A program made the translations under genes and the position numbers. From Isoptericola cucumis (lineage in GTDB: Bacteria > Actinomycetota > Actinomycetes > Actinomycetales > Cellulomonadaceae): DNA of 64,000 bases. This document shows positions 9,501 through 18,274 of this stretch, one piece after another. The stretch's first letter is position 1, and every line of letters starts with the position of its first letter. Under the pieces are notes generated by a model. It had not been told where the DNA came from. It worked only from the letters and a program-made list of their open reading frames with translations, and ran no database searches. Location: assembly GCF_014635665.1 (NCBI RefSeq), contig NZ_BMDG01000003.1, positions 62,001 through 126,000 on the forward strand, in the 5' to 3' direction.

Positions 9501-10409
9501 ATGGCAGATCGTCCACCCCTGGCCGCCCTCGAGCTGCTGGTCGCCCTCGACCAGCACGGGTCGATCAGCGCCGCGGCGCGCGCGGCGGGCGTCTCGCAGC
9601 CGACCGCGTCGGCCGGGCTGCACCGGCTGGAGCGGCGCCTCGGCCTCGAGCTCCTCGTCCGCGGGCCGCGCGGCTCGGAACCCACCGCCGTCGGGAGGCG
9701 CGTCGCCGAGGCGGCCCGCGACGTCCTGGCGGCCGTGGACCGGTTCGAGTCGGCCGCGGGCGCGCTGCGCGAGGAGCCGGTCGAGGGCCTGCGGGTGGCG
9801 GCGAGCCTCACGATCGCGGAGTACCTGGCGCCCCGGTGGCTGGCGGCCTTCGCCCGGGCCGAGCGGGAGAGCGGCGGCGCGGCGCCCGACGTCGAGCTCG
9901 TGGTGCGCAACTCCCGCGAGGTGATGGAGCTCGTGCTCGACGGGACCGTCGAGCTGGGCTTCGTGGAGAGCCCGACGGTGCGGCCGGGGCTGCGGGCGCG
10001 GACCGTCGCCCGCGACGAGCTCGTGGTCGTCGTGGCCCCGGGTCACCCCTGGGCCAGGCGGCGGTCGGTCGGCCCGGCCGAGCTGGTCACGGGAGGGCTC
10101 GTGCTGCGCGAGGCGGGCTCGGGCACCCGCGACGTGCTCGAGGAGGCGCTCGGCCAGGCGGGGGCGCGGCTGCCGGACCACGTGACCGCGCTGGGCTCCA
10201 CGGTGGCGGTGAAGACGGCGGTGCGGCACGGCGACGGCGTCACCGTGCTGTCGGCGCTCAGCGTGGCGGACGACGTCGCCGCGGGGCACCTGGTGACCGT
10301 GCCGATCGCCCAGCTCGACCTGTCGCGCCGGCTGCGCGTCGTGTGGCGCGACGGGGCCGTGCTGCCGGCGTCGGCGCGACGGCTGGCCGCGGTCGCGGGG
10401 GCTCGCTGA
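9501..10409 (+). CDS. LysR family regulator of the divergent exporter
   Basis: A 302-residue LTTR. The winged helix-turn-helix is at residues 8-65 (HGSISAAARAAGVSQPTASAG), followed by the periplasmic-binding-like effector domain. It is divergent from the YeiH-type exporter, the arrangement seen for YeiE/YeiH and CysB-like pairs, so it very likely activates that gene. The effector is unknown; sulfur compounds are a guess from the neighbour. Confidence 0.9.
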   Translation: MADRPPLAALELLVALDQHGSISAAARAAGVSQPTASAGLHRLERRLGLELLVRGPRGSEPTAVGRRVAEAARDVLAAVDRFESAAGALREEPVEGLRVAASLTIAEYLAPRWLAAFARAERESGGAAPDVELVVRNSREVMELVLDGTVELGFVESPTVRPGLRARTVARDELVVVVAPGHPWARRRSVGPAELVTGGLVLREAGSGTRDVLEEALGQAGARLPDHVTALGSTVAVKTAVRHGDGVTVLSALSVADDVAAGHLVTVPIAQLDLSRRLRVVWRDGAVLPASARRLAAVAGAR

Positions 10410-10448
10410 GCGCGGCGTGGGCGTGACGCACGGCACCCGTGCTCCGTT

Positions 10449-10477
10449 TTGGCTGGCGGGCCCGAGTCCGGTAATGT
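10449..10477 (+). promoter_or_regulatory. Promoter of the tRNA-Gln gene
   Basis: TTGGCT (10449-10454) and TAATGT (10472-10477) are separated by exactly 17 bases and lie about 67 bases upstream of the tRNA-Gln gene. It is a sigma-70-like arrangement with a typical precursor 5' leader. Confidence 0.5.
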
Positions 10478-10543
10478 TCTGCGTCGTTGGGCCGAACGCG
10501 GCACGCCGGCGATAGTCGGATTTGCCCGGAACGTCCGATCCCT

Positions 10544-10615
10544 TGGGGTATGGTGTAATTGGCAGCACGAGTGGTTCTGGTCCACTTAGTCTAGGTTCGA
10601 GTCCTGGTACCCCAG
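10544..10615 (+). tRNA. tRNA-Gln (anticodon CTG)
   Basis: A 72-nt cloverleaf. The acceptor arm TGGGGTA pairs with TACCCCA. The anticodon stem AGTGG/CCACT encloses TTCTGGT, giving anticodon CTG, and the T arm contains GGTTCGAGTCC. The 3' CCA is not encoded. It reads CAG codons, the dominant Gln codon at this GC content. Confidence 0.95.
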
Positions 10616-10695
10616 CGCAGTGCCCTCGCCCGCCGGCTGGCGGTGTGTAGAGTTTTTGCACGGCACGGAGACCCCTCGGGGTCGCCGAGTCATAG

Positions 10696-10768
10696 GCCCC
10701 CATCGTCTAGCGGCCTAGGACGCCGCCCTCTCACGGCGGTAACACGGGTTCAAATCCCGTTGGGGGTA
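10696..10768 (+). tRNA. tRNA-Glu (anticodon CTC), copy 1
   Basis: A 73-nt cloverleaf. Acceptor GCCCCCA pairs with TGGGGGT, and the anticodon stem CCGCC/GGCGG encloses CTCTCAC, giving CTC. CCA is not encoded. An identical copy follows at 10831. It is the substrate of gltX 3 kb upstream. Confidence 0.95.
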
Positions 10769-10830
10769 CGCAGGTCGCCGGTCCGCCGGCGCCGCAGCTG
10801 GCCTCTCGCCCCGGCGCGAGGTCGTTCCAG

Positions 10831-10903
10831 GCCCCCATCGTCTAGCGGCCTAGGACGCCGCCCTCTCACGGCGGTAACACGGGTTCAAATCCCGTTGGGG
10901 GTA
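10831..10903 (+). tRNA. tRNA-Glu (anticodon CTC), copy 2
   Basis: Identical over all 73 nt to the copy at 10696. Here the following bases happen to read CCA (10904-10906), so this copy may encode its own 3' end. A hairpin terminator begins seven bases downstream. Confidence 0.95.
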
Positions 10904-10909
10904 CCACGC

Positions 10910-10940
10910 AAGGCCCGGTCCATACGGATCGGGCCTTTGT
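10910..10940 (+). terminator. Intrinsic terminator after the tRNA cluster
   Basis: AAGGCCCG (10910-10917) pairs with CGGGCCTT (10930-10937), with further pairing in the loop, followed by a short T-rich stretch. It ends the tRNA-Gln/Glu/Glu unit. Confidence 0.75.
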
Positions 10941-11029
10941 CGTGCCCGTCGACTCGTGCGCCGCCGCCTGGTGCCCGGCGGTTGCGGGGCCCGGGCTGCA
11001 GCGGGGCCCGGGCCGCAGCGCGGAGGGGC

Positions 11030-11809
11030 TCAGAGGAACGGGTCGGGCACGTACGCGCCGCCGCCGTGGCTCTTCGGCGGGGCGAAGCGTGGGCCGGGGT
11101 CGGTCGTCCGCACCGCGTCGATGTCGTCCGGGCGGGGCGAGCGCCCCGCGGGGCTCACCCGGATGGGCTGGGTGATCGGGCGCGGCTCCGAGCCGTCGCC
11201 GGGCGAGCCGTCGTCCGGGCCCCCGCCGCCGGGCGCGACGGACGGCGGCGGGCCCGGGAGGTCGTCGTCGTCCATGCTGCTCCCGCTGCCGGGGGTGAAG
11301 ATCGTGTCGCACAGGGTGCGGTACGTGTCGTCGGGGGACGGGACGAAGTTGATCGTGCGCAGGGCCTGGTCCTGGCCCGCGGACTCCATGTCGAAGCGCC
11401 CGTAGCCGAGCACCTGGCCGAGCGGGCTGCGCGAGTAGCCCATGTCGGTGACCTTCTTCAGGGGCATCATCGACACCCGGTGCACCACCAGCCCGTACAG
11501 GAGCAGCAGGCGCTTGTCGGTCGCGACGAACCATTCGTAGCGCCACTCGAGCCACTTCCAGGCGAGGCGGCCGGCCACGAGGAACCACGCGACCCAGAGC
11601 CACTGGACGGTGCCGCGCACGTCCACCGGCGTGGACATCACGACGGCCCCCACCAGGAAGAACGCCGCGACGGTCGTGAGGATGGGCTCGAGCAGCCGAG
11701 CCCAGTGCCGCCGGGTGGCGATGACCACGTTCTCGTGCGGCAGGACGTAGCGACGCAGGTGGCGGTGCGTCCGCACTGCGTCGCGTGGTCGAGCCTCGCC
11801 GAGGAACAT
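11030..11809 (-). CDS. PH (bacterial pleckstrin-like) domain membrane protein
   Basis: A 259-residue protein. Two adjacent membrane segments lie at about residues 40-85, followed by a bPH2-type domain (WRYEWFVATDKRLLLLYGLV to GYGRFDMESAG) like YdbS/YdbT proteins. The C-terminal 90 residues are low-complexity, rich in Gly, Pro and Asp. The role is unknown; such proteins are conserved in Micrococcales. The ATG at 11809 is eight bases after the stop of a 55-residue membrane peptide gene, so the two form a unit. Confidence 0.75.
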   Translation of the reverse strand: MFLGEARPRDAVRTHRHLRRYVLPHENVVIATRRHWARLLEPILTTVAAFFLVGAVVMSTPVDVRGTVQWLWVAWFLVAGRLAWKWLEWRYEWFVATDKRLLLLYGLVVHRVSMMPLKKVTDMGYSRSPLGQVLGYGRFDMESAGQDQALRTINFVPSPDDTYRTLCDTIFTPGSGSSMDDDDLPGPPPSVAPGGGGPDDGSPGDGSEPRPITQPIRVSPAGRSPRPDDIDAVRTTDPGPRFAPPKSHGGGAYVPDPFL

Positions 11810-11817
11810 GGCAGCGC

Positions 11818-11985
11818 TCAGGAGGAGATGGTCGAGAAGAACTCGCCGAAGCTCGAGATCGTGTTGGTGATGAAGTCCCAGATCGACGTGACGATGTTGC
11901 CGGCACGGTTCGGGTCGTTCACGATCGCGAAGATCAGGAAGATCACGACGATCCAGATCAACAGGGTCTTGGCCTTCGCGGGCAT
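11818..11985 (-). CDS. Small (55-aa) membrane protein
   Basis: An ATG at 11985 with GAGGA four bases upstream opens a 55-residue frame. The protein starts with a basic tip (MPAKAK), continues with one membrane helix (LLIWIVVIFLIFAIV), and ends in an amphipathic tail rich in Ser, Thr and Phe. It precedes the PH-domain gene with an eight-base gap. I do not recognise the family, but the SD sequence, the topology and the coupling to the next gene argue that it is real. Confidence 0.65.
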   Translation of the reverse strand: MPAKAKTLLIWIVVIFLIFAIVNDPNRAGNIVTSIWDFITNTISSFGEFFSTISS

Positions 11986-12070
11986 CAGGTCCTCACGCCT
12001 CTCGGGTCGGGGAGCGGAGTTGCCCCGTCAGCCAGGAGCGTACTGACCTGGGGCGGGGCCCGACAGTACC

Positions 12071-12111
12071 GTGCCCGGCGCGCCGCCCGGAGCGGGCGGC
12101 GCGCCGGGCAC
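12071..12111 (-). terminator. 18-bp perfect hairpin downstream of the IclR gene
   Basis: Bases 12071-12088 are fully complementary to 12094-12111 around a five-base loop. It lies 27 bp past the stop of the IclR-type regulator on the minus strand. There is no T tract, as is common for actinobacterial terminators. Confidence 0.6.
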
Positions 12112-12137
12112 GAGGGCGGCGGGATGCGGTGGGGGTG

Positions 12138-12857
12138 TCACTCTCCGGCGCGGCGCAGCACCTCGGTCAGCCGGTTCGCGGCGGCGACCACCGCGGCGGA
12201 GTGCAGGCGCCCCGGCTGCCGGGTCAGGCGCTCCACCGGCCCCGAGACGGAGACGGACGCGACGACGCGCCCCGACGGGCCGCGCACGGGGGCGGAGACG
12301 GAGGCGACGCCGAGCTCGCGCTCGGACACCGACTGCGCCCAGCCGCGTCGCCGGACGCCGGAGAGGATCGTCGCGGTGAAGACGGCCTCGCGCAGGCCGC
12401 GGTGCAGGCGGTCCGGCTCCTCCCAGGCGAGCAGGACCTGCGCGGCGGAACCCGCATGCATGGTGAGCGTCGCGCCGACCGGGATCGAGTCGCGGAGCCC
12501 GACCGGCCGCTCGGCGGCCGCCACGCACACGCGGTGGTCGCCCTGGCGGCGGTAGAGCTGCGCGCTCTCGCCCGTGTGGTCGCGCAGCGCCGTCAGCACC
12601 GGGTTCGCCGCGGCGAGCAGCCGGTCCTCGCCGGCGGCCGTGGCGAGCTCGTTGAGCCGTGGTCCGAGCACGAATCGTCCCTGCATGTCGCGCGCGACGA
12701 GGCGGTGGTGCTCGAGCGCCACCGCGAGACGGTGAGCCGTCGGTCGTGCGAGGCCGGTCGAGGAGACCAGCTGCGCGAGGGTGGCCGGACCGGCCTCGAG
12801 TGCGCCCAGCACGGACGCGGCCTTGTCGAGTACGCCGACTCCGCTAGTATCGTCCAT
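12138..12857 (-). CDS. ndgR: IclR family regulator NdgR/LtbR, divergent from leuCD
   Basis: A 239-residue IclR-type protein. The helix-turn-helix occupies about residues 8-65 (ATLAQLVSSTGLARPTAHRL), followed by the GAF-like effector domain with SIPVGATLTMHAGSAAQVLLAW. An IclR regulator divergent from leuCD is the conserved arrangement of Streptomyces NdgR and Corynebacterium LtbR, which control leucine biosynthesis; position and length fit. The ATG at 12857 gives the usual short N-terminus. Its 139-bp divergent gap with leuC contains an inverted repeat suited to its binding. Confidence 0.85.
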   Translation of the reverse strand: MDDTSGVGVLDKAASVLGALEAGPATLAQLVSSTGLARPTAHRLAVALEHHRLVARDMQGRFVLGPRLNELATAAGEDRLLAAANPVLTALRDHTGESAQLYRRQGDHRVCVAAAERPVGLRDSIPVGATLTMHAGSAAQVLLAWEEPDRLHRGLREAVFTATILSGVRRRGWAQSVSERELGVASVSAPVRGPSGRVVASVSVSGPVERLTRQPGRLHSAAVVAAANRLTEVLRRAGE

Positions 12858-12882
12858 AGGTCGATACTGACGTCTCGCCCAC

Positions 12883-12911
12883 TGAGATCGCAAGTCGAGG
12901 ACGAGATCTCA
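12883..12911. promoter_or_regulatory. Candidate NdgR operator in the ndgR-leuC gap
   Basis: TGAGATC at 12883-12889 and GATCTCA at 12905-12911 form a perfect 7-bp inverted repeat with a 15-bp spacer. It lies midway between the divergent starts. Assigning it to the adjacent IclR regulator is an inference from position. Confidence 0.5.
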
Positions 12912-12995
12912 CTGGACGAAACCGCGGGACGGTAGCACGACAGGGTCCTACGAGGTAGTCACGAGAGCCGCGCACACGCGGCGGACGAGGAGCGC

Positions 12996-14474
12996 ATGAT
13001 GGCCGGCACGCTGGCGGAGAAGGTCTGGGAGGCGCATCTGGTGCGCCGCGGCTCCGACGGGTCGCCGGACCTCCTGTACATCGACCTGCACCTCGTGCAC
13101 GAGGTGACCAGCCCGCAGGCCTTCGAGGGGCTGCGGCTCACGGGCCGCCCGGTGCGGCGCGCGGACCTGACGATCGCCACCGAGGACCACAACACCCCGA
13201 CGCTCGACATCGACCTGCCGATCGCGGACCTCACGAGCCGCACGCAGATCGACACGCTGCGCAACAACGCGCGGGAGTTCGGCGTCCGCATCCACTCGCT
13301 GGGCGACGCCGACCAGGGCATCGTGCACCAGGTCGGGCCGCAGCTCGGCCTGACGATGCCGGGCCTGACGGTCGTCTGCGGCGACTCGCACACCTCCACG
13401 CACGGCGCGTTCGGCGCGCTGGCGTTCGGCATCGGCACGTCCGAGGTGGAGCACGTGCTCGCCACGCAGACGCTGCCGCTGACGCCGTTCAAGACGATGG
13501 CGATCACCGTCAACGGCGACCTGCCGCCCGGCACCACCAGCAAGGACATCATCCTCGCGATCATCGCCAAGATCGGCACCGGTGGCGGCCAGGGGTACGT
13601 GCTCGAGTACCGCGGCGAGGCCATCCGCAAGCTGTCGATGGAGGCGCGGATGACCATCTGCAACATGTCCATCGAGGCCGGCGCCCGCGCCGGGATGATC
13701 GCCCCGGACGAGACGACGTTCGAGTACCTCGCCGGGCGCCCGCACGCGCCCGAGGGCGCCGACTGGGACGCCGCCGTCGAGTACTGGAAGACGCTGCGCT
13801 CCGACGACGACGCCGAGTTCGACGCCGAGGTCGTGCTGGAGGCCGCCGACCTGGAGCCGTTCGTCACCTGGGGCACCAACCCCGGTCAGGGGCTCCCGCT
13901 GTCCGCGTCCGTCCCGGTGCCGGCCGACATCGCCGACGAGGGCGACCGGGTGACCGCGGCGAAGGCGCTCGAGTACATGGGTCTCGAGGGCGGCACGCCG
14001 CTGCGCGACATCACCGTGGACACCGTCTTCATCGGGTCGTGCACCAACGGCCGTATCGAGGACCTGCGCTCGGTGGCGAAGGTGCTGCGGGGCCGCACGA
14101 AGGCCGACGACGTCCGAGTCCTCGTGGTGCCGGCGTCGGCCCGCGTGCGGCTGCAGGCGGAGGCCGAGGGCCTGGACGTCATCTTCAAGGAGTTCGGCGC
14201 CGAGTGGCGCAACGCCGGCTGCTCGATGTGCCTGGGCATGAACCCCGACCAGCTCGCGCCGGGGGAGCGCGCGGCCTCGACGTCGAACCGCAACTTCGAG
14301 GGGCGGCAGGGCAAGGGCGGCCGGACCCACCTGGTGTCCCCGCTGGTGGCGGCGGCCACCGCCGTCCGCGGCACCCTGTCGTCCGTGTCGGACCTCGATC
14401 TCGACGAGGACGTCGACCTCGCCACCTTCGACGGCACCCCGCTGGCGCCGCTGTCCGCGCCGTCGTTCGTCTGA
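12996..14474 (+). CDS. leuC: 3-isopropylmalate dehydratase large subunit
   Basis: A 492-residue aconitase-superfamily protein that, with LeuD, isomerises 2-isopropylmalate to 3-isopropylmalate in leucine synthesis. [13 protein letters not shown], then [20 protein letters not shown], are family starts. The iron-sulfur cysteines are in [13 protein letters not shown] and [10 protein letters not shown]. Two ATGs are adjacent; GAGGAG lies three bases before 12996 and six before 12999, so 12999 may be the true start. leuD follows after 25 bp. Confidence 0.95.
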   Translation: MMAGTLAEKVWEAHLVRRGSDGSPDLLYIDLHLVHEVTSPQAFEGLRLTGRPVRRADLTIATEDHNTPTLDIDLPIADLTSRTQIDTLRNNAREFGVRIHSLGDADQGIVHQVGPQLGLTMPGLTVVCGDSHTSTHGAFGALAFGIGTSEVEHVLATQTLPLTPFKTMAITVNGDLPPGTTSKDIILAIIAKIGTGGGQGYVLEYRGEAIRKLSMEARMTICNMSIEAGARAGMIAPDETTFEYLAGRPHAPEGADWDAAVEYWKTLRSDDDAEFDAEVVLEAADLEPFVTWGTNPGQGLPLSASVPVPADIADEGDRVTAAKALEYMGLEGGTPLRDITVDTVFIGSCTNGRIEDLRSVAKVLRGRTKADDVRVLVVPASARVRLQAEAEGLDVIFKEFGAEWRNAGCSMCLGMNPDQLAPGERAASTSNRNFEGRQGKGGRTHLVSPLVAAATAVRGTLSSVSDLDLDEDVDLATFDGTPLAPLSAPSFV

Positions 14475-14499
14475 CCACCCCGCAGCTCAGGAGACCACC

Positions 14500-15138
14500 A
14501 TGGAGAAGTTCAGCACGCACACGGGCGTCGGGGTGCCGCTGCGCCGCAGCAACGTCGACACCGACCAGATCATCCCGGCCGTGTACCTCAAGCGCGTCAC
14601 GCGCACCGGCTTCGAGGACGCGCTGTTCGCCGCCTGGCGCGGCGACCCGTCGTTCGTCCTCAACCAGGAGGCGTACTCGGCGGGCTCCGTGCTCGTCGCC
14701 GGGCCGGACTTCGGCACCGGCTCGTCCCGCGAGCACGCCGTCTGGGCCCTGAAGGACTACGGCTTCCGCGTCGTCCTCGCGTCGCGCTTCGCCGACATCT
14801 TCCGCGGGAACTCGGGCAAGCAGGGCCTCGTGGCCGGCGTCGTCGCCCAGGAGGACGTGGAGCTGCTCTGGAAGGTCCTCGAGACCCGGCCGGGCACCGA
14901 GGTGACCGTCGACCTCGAGGCGAAGACCGCGACCGCCGACGACGTCACGGTGCCCTTCCAGATCGACGACTACACGCGCTGGCGGCTCATGGAGGGCCTG
15001 GACGACATCGGCCTCACCCTGCAGCACGAGGCCGACATCACGGCGTTCGAGGAGCAGCGGGCGTCGTGGCGCCCGAAGACGCTGCCCGCCAAGCACCTGC
15101 CGAGCGTGCCGATCGAGCCGGCCCGACCCGTCGGCTGA
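14500..15138 (+). CDS. leuD: 3-isopropylmalate dehydratase small subunit
   Basis: A 212-residue partner of LeuC. It has [26 protein letters not shown] near the N-terminus and [14 protein letters not shown], the substrate-specificity loop of the swivel domain. AGGAG lies six bases before the ATG. It ends 14 bp before a long perfect hairpin that separates it from a convergent gene. Confidence 0.95.
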   Translation: MEKFSTHTGVGVPLRRSNVDTDQIIPAVYLKRVTRTGFEDALFAAWRGDPSFVLNQEAYSAGSVLVAGPDFGTGSSREHAVWALKDYGFRVVLASRFADIFRGNSGKQGLVAGVVAQEDVELLWKVLETRPGTEVTVDLEAKTATADDVTVPFQIDDYTRWRLMEGLDDIGLTLQHEADITAFEEQRASWRPKTLPAKHLPSVPIEPARPVG

Positions 15139-15152
15139 GCCCGGTCTCACAT

Positions 15153-15209
15153 CGAGCGTGCTGATTCGTTCCTCAAACAGGCCGTTTGAGGAACGAATCA
15201 GCACGCTCG
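15153..15209. terminator. 26-bp perfect hairpin between convergent leuD and the luciferase-like gene
   Basis: Arms 15153-15178 and 15184-15209 are perfectly complementary around a five-base loop. The stem is noticeably AT-richer (ATTCGTTCC) than the surroundings. It lies between two convergent stops and can act in both directions; there is no long T tract on either side. Confidence 0.65.
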
Positions 15210-15216
15210 TTGCGTG

Positions 15217-16080
15217 TCAGAGGGACGGCGGGCCCTGCCGCACGCGCTCCAGGAGCCACTCGGGCGTGACCGACGTCGGGTCCCACCACGACTCCAGCCA
15301 CCAGGTGGCGCCCGCCTCGGCGACCTCGCGGGCCTGACGGGCGGCCGTCTGCGGGTCGGCGTCGAGGCGCCCCTGGTAGACGACGTCGTACGGGCCGGCG
15401 TCGGGGCCGCGCTGCGCCACGATCCAGTCGACCAGCTCGCGGATCTGCTGCGGGCCGGCCTCGGCGTCCTCCGGCGACTCGCCGCGCACCTGCGGCACCA
15501 TGCCGTCCCAGCGCAGCGCGCGGTCGAGGCTGCGTCGCGGCGGGCGCTCGGCGTCCCACACCGCGACCGGCCACACCGGGATCCGCCCGTGCACGGGCGG
15601 CTGCGAGAACCGGAACTGGCCGGTGGTCACCTGCGCGCCCTCGTGGGTGAACGTCTCGCCCGACCACGAGCGCTCGAGCCACGCGAGCACCTCGTCGAGC
15701 GCTTGCGCGCGGTCGCGCAGCGCCGTCGGCTGCCCGGGCACGGAGGTGAACGCGCGGTCCGTCGGGACGCCGACGCCGACGGGCAGCACGAGCCGACCGC
15801 CGGACAGGTGGTCGACCGTCAGCGCCCGCTGGGCGAGCTCCCACGGCCGGTGGCGGGGGAGGGCGAACACCATCGCCCCGAGGGTGATCCGGTCGGTGAC
15901 CGCCGCCGCGGCGGCCAGGAGCCCGAACGGGTCCCAGGTGGGATGGGCGTCGAAGCCGGGCTCGTCGAGGCTCACCCCGTCCCAGGTGAAGAAGCCGTCC
16001 CAGCCGTGCTCCTCGCACTCGCGCGCGAGCCGCACCTGCTGCTCCGGGGTGCCGTAGCTGCCGATGAACCCGAACTTCAT
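15217..16080 (-). CDS. LLM class (luciferase-like) flavin-dependent oxidoreductase
   Basis: A 287-residue TIM-barrel protein of the bacterial luciferase family. MKFGFIGSYG starts the first strand. FTWDGVSL, ITLGAMVFALPRHRPWELAQRALTVDHLSGGRLVLPVGVG are the conserved core with the flavin (FMN or F420) binding region. The ATG at 16080 has GGAGG about eight bases upstream and a TAGCGT hexamer roughly 30 bases upstream. Substrate and cofactor cannot be decided from sequence. Confidence 0.85.
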   Translation of the reverse strand: MKFGFIGSYGTPEQQVRLARECEEHGWDGFFTWDGVSLDEPGFDAHPTWDPFGLLAAAAAVTDRITLGAMVFALPRHRPWELAQRALTVDHLSGGRLVLPVGVGVPTDRAFTSVPGQPTALRDRAQALDEVLAWLERSWSGETFTHEGAQVTTGQFRFSQPPVHGRIPVWPVAVWDAERPPRRSLDRALRWDGMVPQVRGESPEDAEAGPQQIRELVDWIVAQRGPDAGPYDVVYQGRLDADPQTAARQAREVAEAGATWWLESWWDPTSVTPEWLLERVRQGPPSL

Positions 16081-16154
16081 GTCGCCGCCCTCCGTCGTCG
16101 TCCGTCCGACCGACGCTAGCCACGACCACCGACACCGGCCGGCCCGGCGCCGCA

Positions 16155-16160
16155 TAGGGT
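16155..16160 (+). promoter_or_regulatory. -10 hexamer TAGGGT, leaderless start of rnhA
   Basis: TAGGGT lies six bases before the GTG at 16167; this spacing decides between 16167 and an in-frame GTG at 16161. Confidence 0.6.
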
Positions 16161-16166
16161 GTGCGG

Positions 16167-16631
16167 GTGCCAGACGAGAACCCCGACACCACCGACCAGC
16201 CGCTCGTGGAGATGTGGACCGACGGCGCCTGCAAGGGCAACCCCGGGATCGGCGGCTGGGGCGCGCTGCTGCGCTTCGGCCCGCACACCAAGGAGCTGTT
16301 CGGGGGCGAGGCGGTGACGACCAACAACCGCATGGAGCTGACGGCCGTCGTCGAGGCCCTGCGGGCGCTCACGCGGCCCAGCACGGTCGTGGTCCACGTG
16401 GACTCGTCGTACGTCATGAACGGGATGAAGACCTGGATCGCCGGCTGGAAGCGCAACGGCTGGCAGACGTCGGCGAAGAAGCCCGTGAAGAACGTCGACC
16501 TGTGGCAGGCGCTCGACGCCGAGGTCACCAAGCACGACGTGCGCTGGGTGTGGGTCAAGGGGCACGCGGGGGACCCGGGGAACGAGCGGGCCGACGCCCT
16601 GGCGAACCTGGGCGTGGACTCGGTGCGCTGA
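16167..16631 (+). CDS. rnhA: Ribonuclease HI
   Basis: A 154-residue RNase H1 that cuts RNA in RNA-DNA hybrids. [17 protein letters not shown] holds the first catalytic Asp, [13 protein letters not shown] the Glu, VHVDSSYV the second Asp, and [12 protein letters not shown] the last Asp. Length is normal for a stand-alone bacterial enzyme. It is leaderless from 16167. The intergenic start sits back to back with the luciferase-like gene. Confidence 0.9.
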   Translation: MPDENPDTTDQPLVEMWTDGACKGNPGIGGWGALLRFGPHTKELFGGEAVTTNNRMELTAVVEALRALTRPSTVVVHVDSSYVMNGMKTWIAGWKRNGWQTSAKKPVKNVDLWQALDAEVTKHDVRWVWVKGHAGDPGNERADALANLGVDSVR

Positions 16632-16684
16632 CCGTCGCCGAGCGGTGCGACGGATGTCACGCCGCGGGGCTTCCGCGCGGCTAA

Positions 16685-16690
16685 TAGGCT
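16685..16690 (+). promoter_or_regulatory. -10 hexamer TAGGCT, leaderless start of lpdA
   Basis: TAGGCT lies six bases before the ATG at 16697. Confidence 0.6.
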
Positions 16691-16696
16691 GACCCC

Positions 16697-18100
16697 ATGG
16701 CTTCCCACTACGACGTCGTCCTCCTCGGAGCTGGCCCCGGCGGCTATGTCGCCGCGATCCGTGCGGCACAGCTCGGCAAGTCCGTCGCCATCATCGAGGA
16801 GAAGTACTGGGGTGGTGTGTGCCTCAACGTGGGCTGCATCCCCTCGAAGGCCCTGCTGCGCAACGCGGAGCTCGCGCACATCTTCAACCACCAGGCCGAC
16901 TTCTTCGGCATGTCGGGTGACGTGACGTTCGACTTCGGCAAGGCGTTCGACCGGTCCCGCGAGGTCGCGGACGGCCGGACCAAGGGCGTCCACTTCCTCA
17001 TGAAGAAGAACAAGATCACCGAGCTCGACGGCCGCGGCACGTTCCGCGACGCCAACACCATCGAGGTCGCTCTGAACAAGGGCGGTACCGAGACGGTGAC
17101 GTTCGACAACGCGATCATCGCGACCGGTTCGCAGGTCAAGCTGCTGCCGGGCGTCGAGCTGTCCGAGAACGTCGTGACCTACGAGAAGCAGATCATGACG
17201 CGCGAGCTGCCGAACTCGATCGCCATCGTCGGCGCCGGCGCCATCGGCATGGAGTTCGCCTACGTCCTCAAGAACTACGGCGTGGACGTCACGATCATCG
17301 AGTTCCTCGACCGTGCCCTGCCGAACGAGGACGCGGACGTCTCCAAGGAGATCGCCAAGCAGTACAAGAAGCTGGGCGTCAAGATCCTCACGTCCACCGC
17401 CGTGCAGACGATCAAGGACAACGGGTCGTCCGTCACCGTCTCCTACAAGGGCGTCAAGGACGACAAGCCCGGCGAGATCGTCGTGGACAAGGTCCTGTCG
17501 GCCGTCGGCTTCGCGCCCAACGTCGAAGGCTTCGGCCTGGAGAACACCGGTGTCCAGCTCACCGAGCGCGGCGCCATCGCCATCGACGACCACATGCGCA
17601 CCAACGTGCCGCACATCTTCGCCATCGGCGACGTCACCGCCAAGCTCATGCTGGCGCACGTCGCGGAGGCGCAGGGCGTCGTCGCGGCCGAGACCATCGG
17701 CGGCGCCGAGACCATGACGCTGGGCGACTACCGGATGATGCCGCGCGCCACGTTCTGCTCCCCGCAGGTCGCGTCGTTCGGCCTCACCGAGGCGCAGGCC
17801 AAGGACGAGGGCTACGACGTCAAGGTCTCCACCTTCCCGTTCATGGCCAACGGCAAGGCGCACGGTCTGGGCGACCCGACCGGCTTCGTCAAGATCGTCG
17901 CGGACGCCAAGTACAACGAGCTGCTCGGCGCCCACATGATCGGCCCGGACGTCTCCGAGATGCTGCCCGAGCTCACCCTCGCGCAGAAGTGGGACCTCAC
18001 GGCCGACGAGGTCGCGCGCAACGTGCACACGCACCCGACGCTGTCGGAGTCCGTGCAGGAGTCCATCCACGGCCTCGTGGGGCACATGATCAACTTCTAG
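16697..18100 (+). CDS. lpdA: Dihydrolipoyl dehydrogenase
   Basis: A 467-residue FAD/NAD disulfide oxidoreductase, the E3 component of 2-oxoacid dehydrogenase complexes. [21 protein letters not shown] is the FAD-binding fold, [15 protein letters not shown] the redox-active CX4C, and [14 protein letters not shown] the NAD-binding fold. The C-terminal HTHPTLSE contains the active-site His-Glu dyad. A strong hairpin terminator follows 38 bp downstream, just before the integrase segment. Confidence 0.95.
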   Translation: MASHYDVVLLGAGPGGYVAAIRAAQLGKSVAIIEEKYWGGVCLNVGCIPSKALLRNAELAHIFNHQADFFGMSGDVTFDFGKAFDRSREVADGRTKGVHFLMKKNKITELDGRGTFRDANTIEVALNKGGTETVTFDNAIIATGSQVKLLPGVELSENVVTYEKQIMTRELPNSIAIVGAGAIGMEFAYVLKNYGVDVTIIEFLDRALPNEDADVSKEIAKQYKKLGVKILTSTAVQTIKDNGSSVTVSYKGVKDDKPGEIVVDKVLSAVGFAPNVEGFGLENTGVQLTERGAIAIDDHMRTNVPHIFAIGDVTAKLMLAHVAEAQGVVAAETIGGAETMTLGDYRMMPRATFCSPQVASFGLTEAQAKDEGYDVKVSTFPFMANGKAHGLGDPTGFVKIVADAKYNELLGAHMIGPDVSEMLPELTLAQKWDLTADEVARNVHTHPTLSESVQESIHGLVGHMINF

Positions 18101-18138
18101 AAATCGGGACGAATCGGTCACCGATCGATCGCCTGGTC

Positions 18139-18183
18139 AGAGGCCCGGATCTGCGAGTTTCCGCAGGTCCGGGCCTCTTTTCT
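18139..18183 (+). terminator. Intrinsic terminator of lpdA
   Basis: AGAGGCCCGGA (18139-18149) pairs with TCCGGGCCTCT (18168-18178), with a second inner stem CTGCG/CGCAG, followed by TTTTCT. It is the most canonical terminator in the window. Confidence 0.9.
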
Positions 18184-18216
18184 GTCGTGGTGAGGCCTGG
18201 ACACCTAGAGACAGAA
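18180..18216. repeat. Inverted repeat TTCTGTC/GACAGAA upstream of the integrase
   Basis: TTCTGTC at 18180-18186 and GACAGAA at 18210-18216 are perfect inverted 7-mers with a 23-bp spacer. They lie between the lpdA terminator and the integrase. They could be recombinase arm or core sites, but nothing in the sequence proves this. Confidence 0.3.
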
Positions 18217-18274
18217 GGACCCCCGCCGTGCCACGAGATGTGGCACGGGGGTGGCACGAACCAGGAGGATCGAG

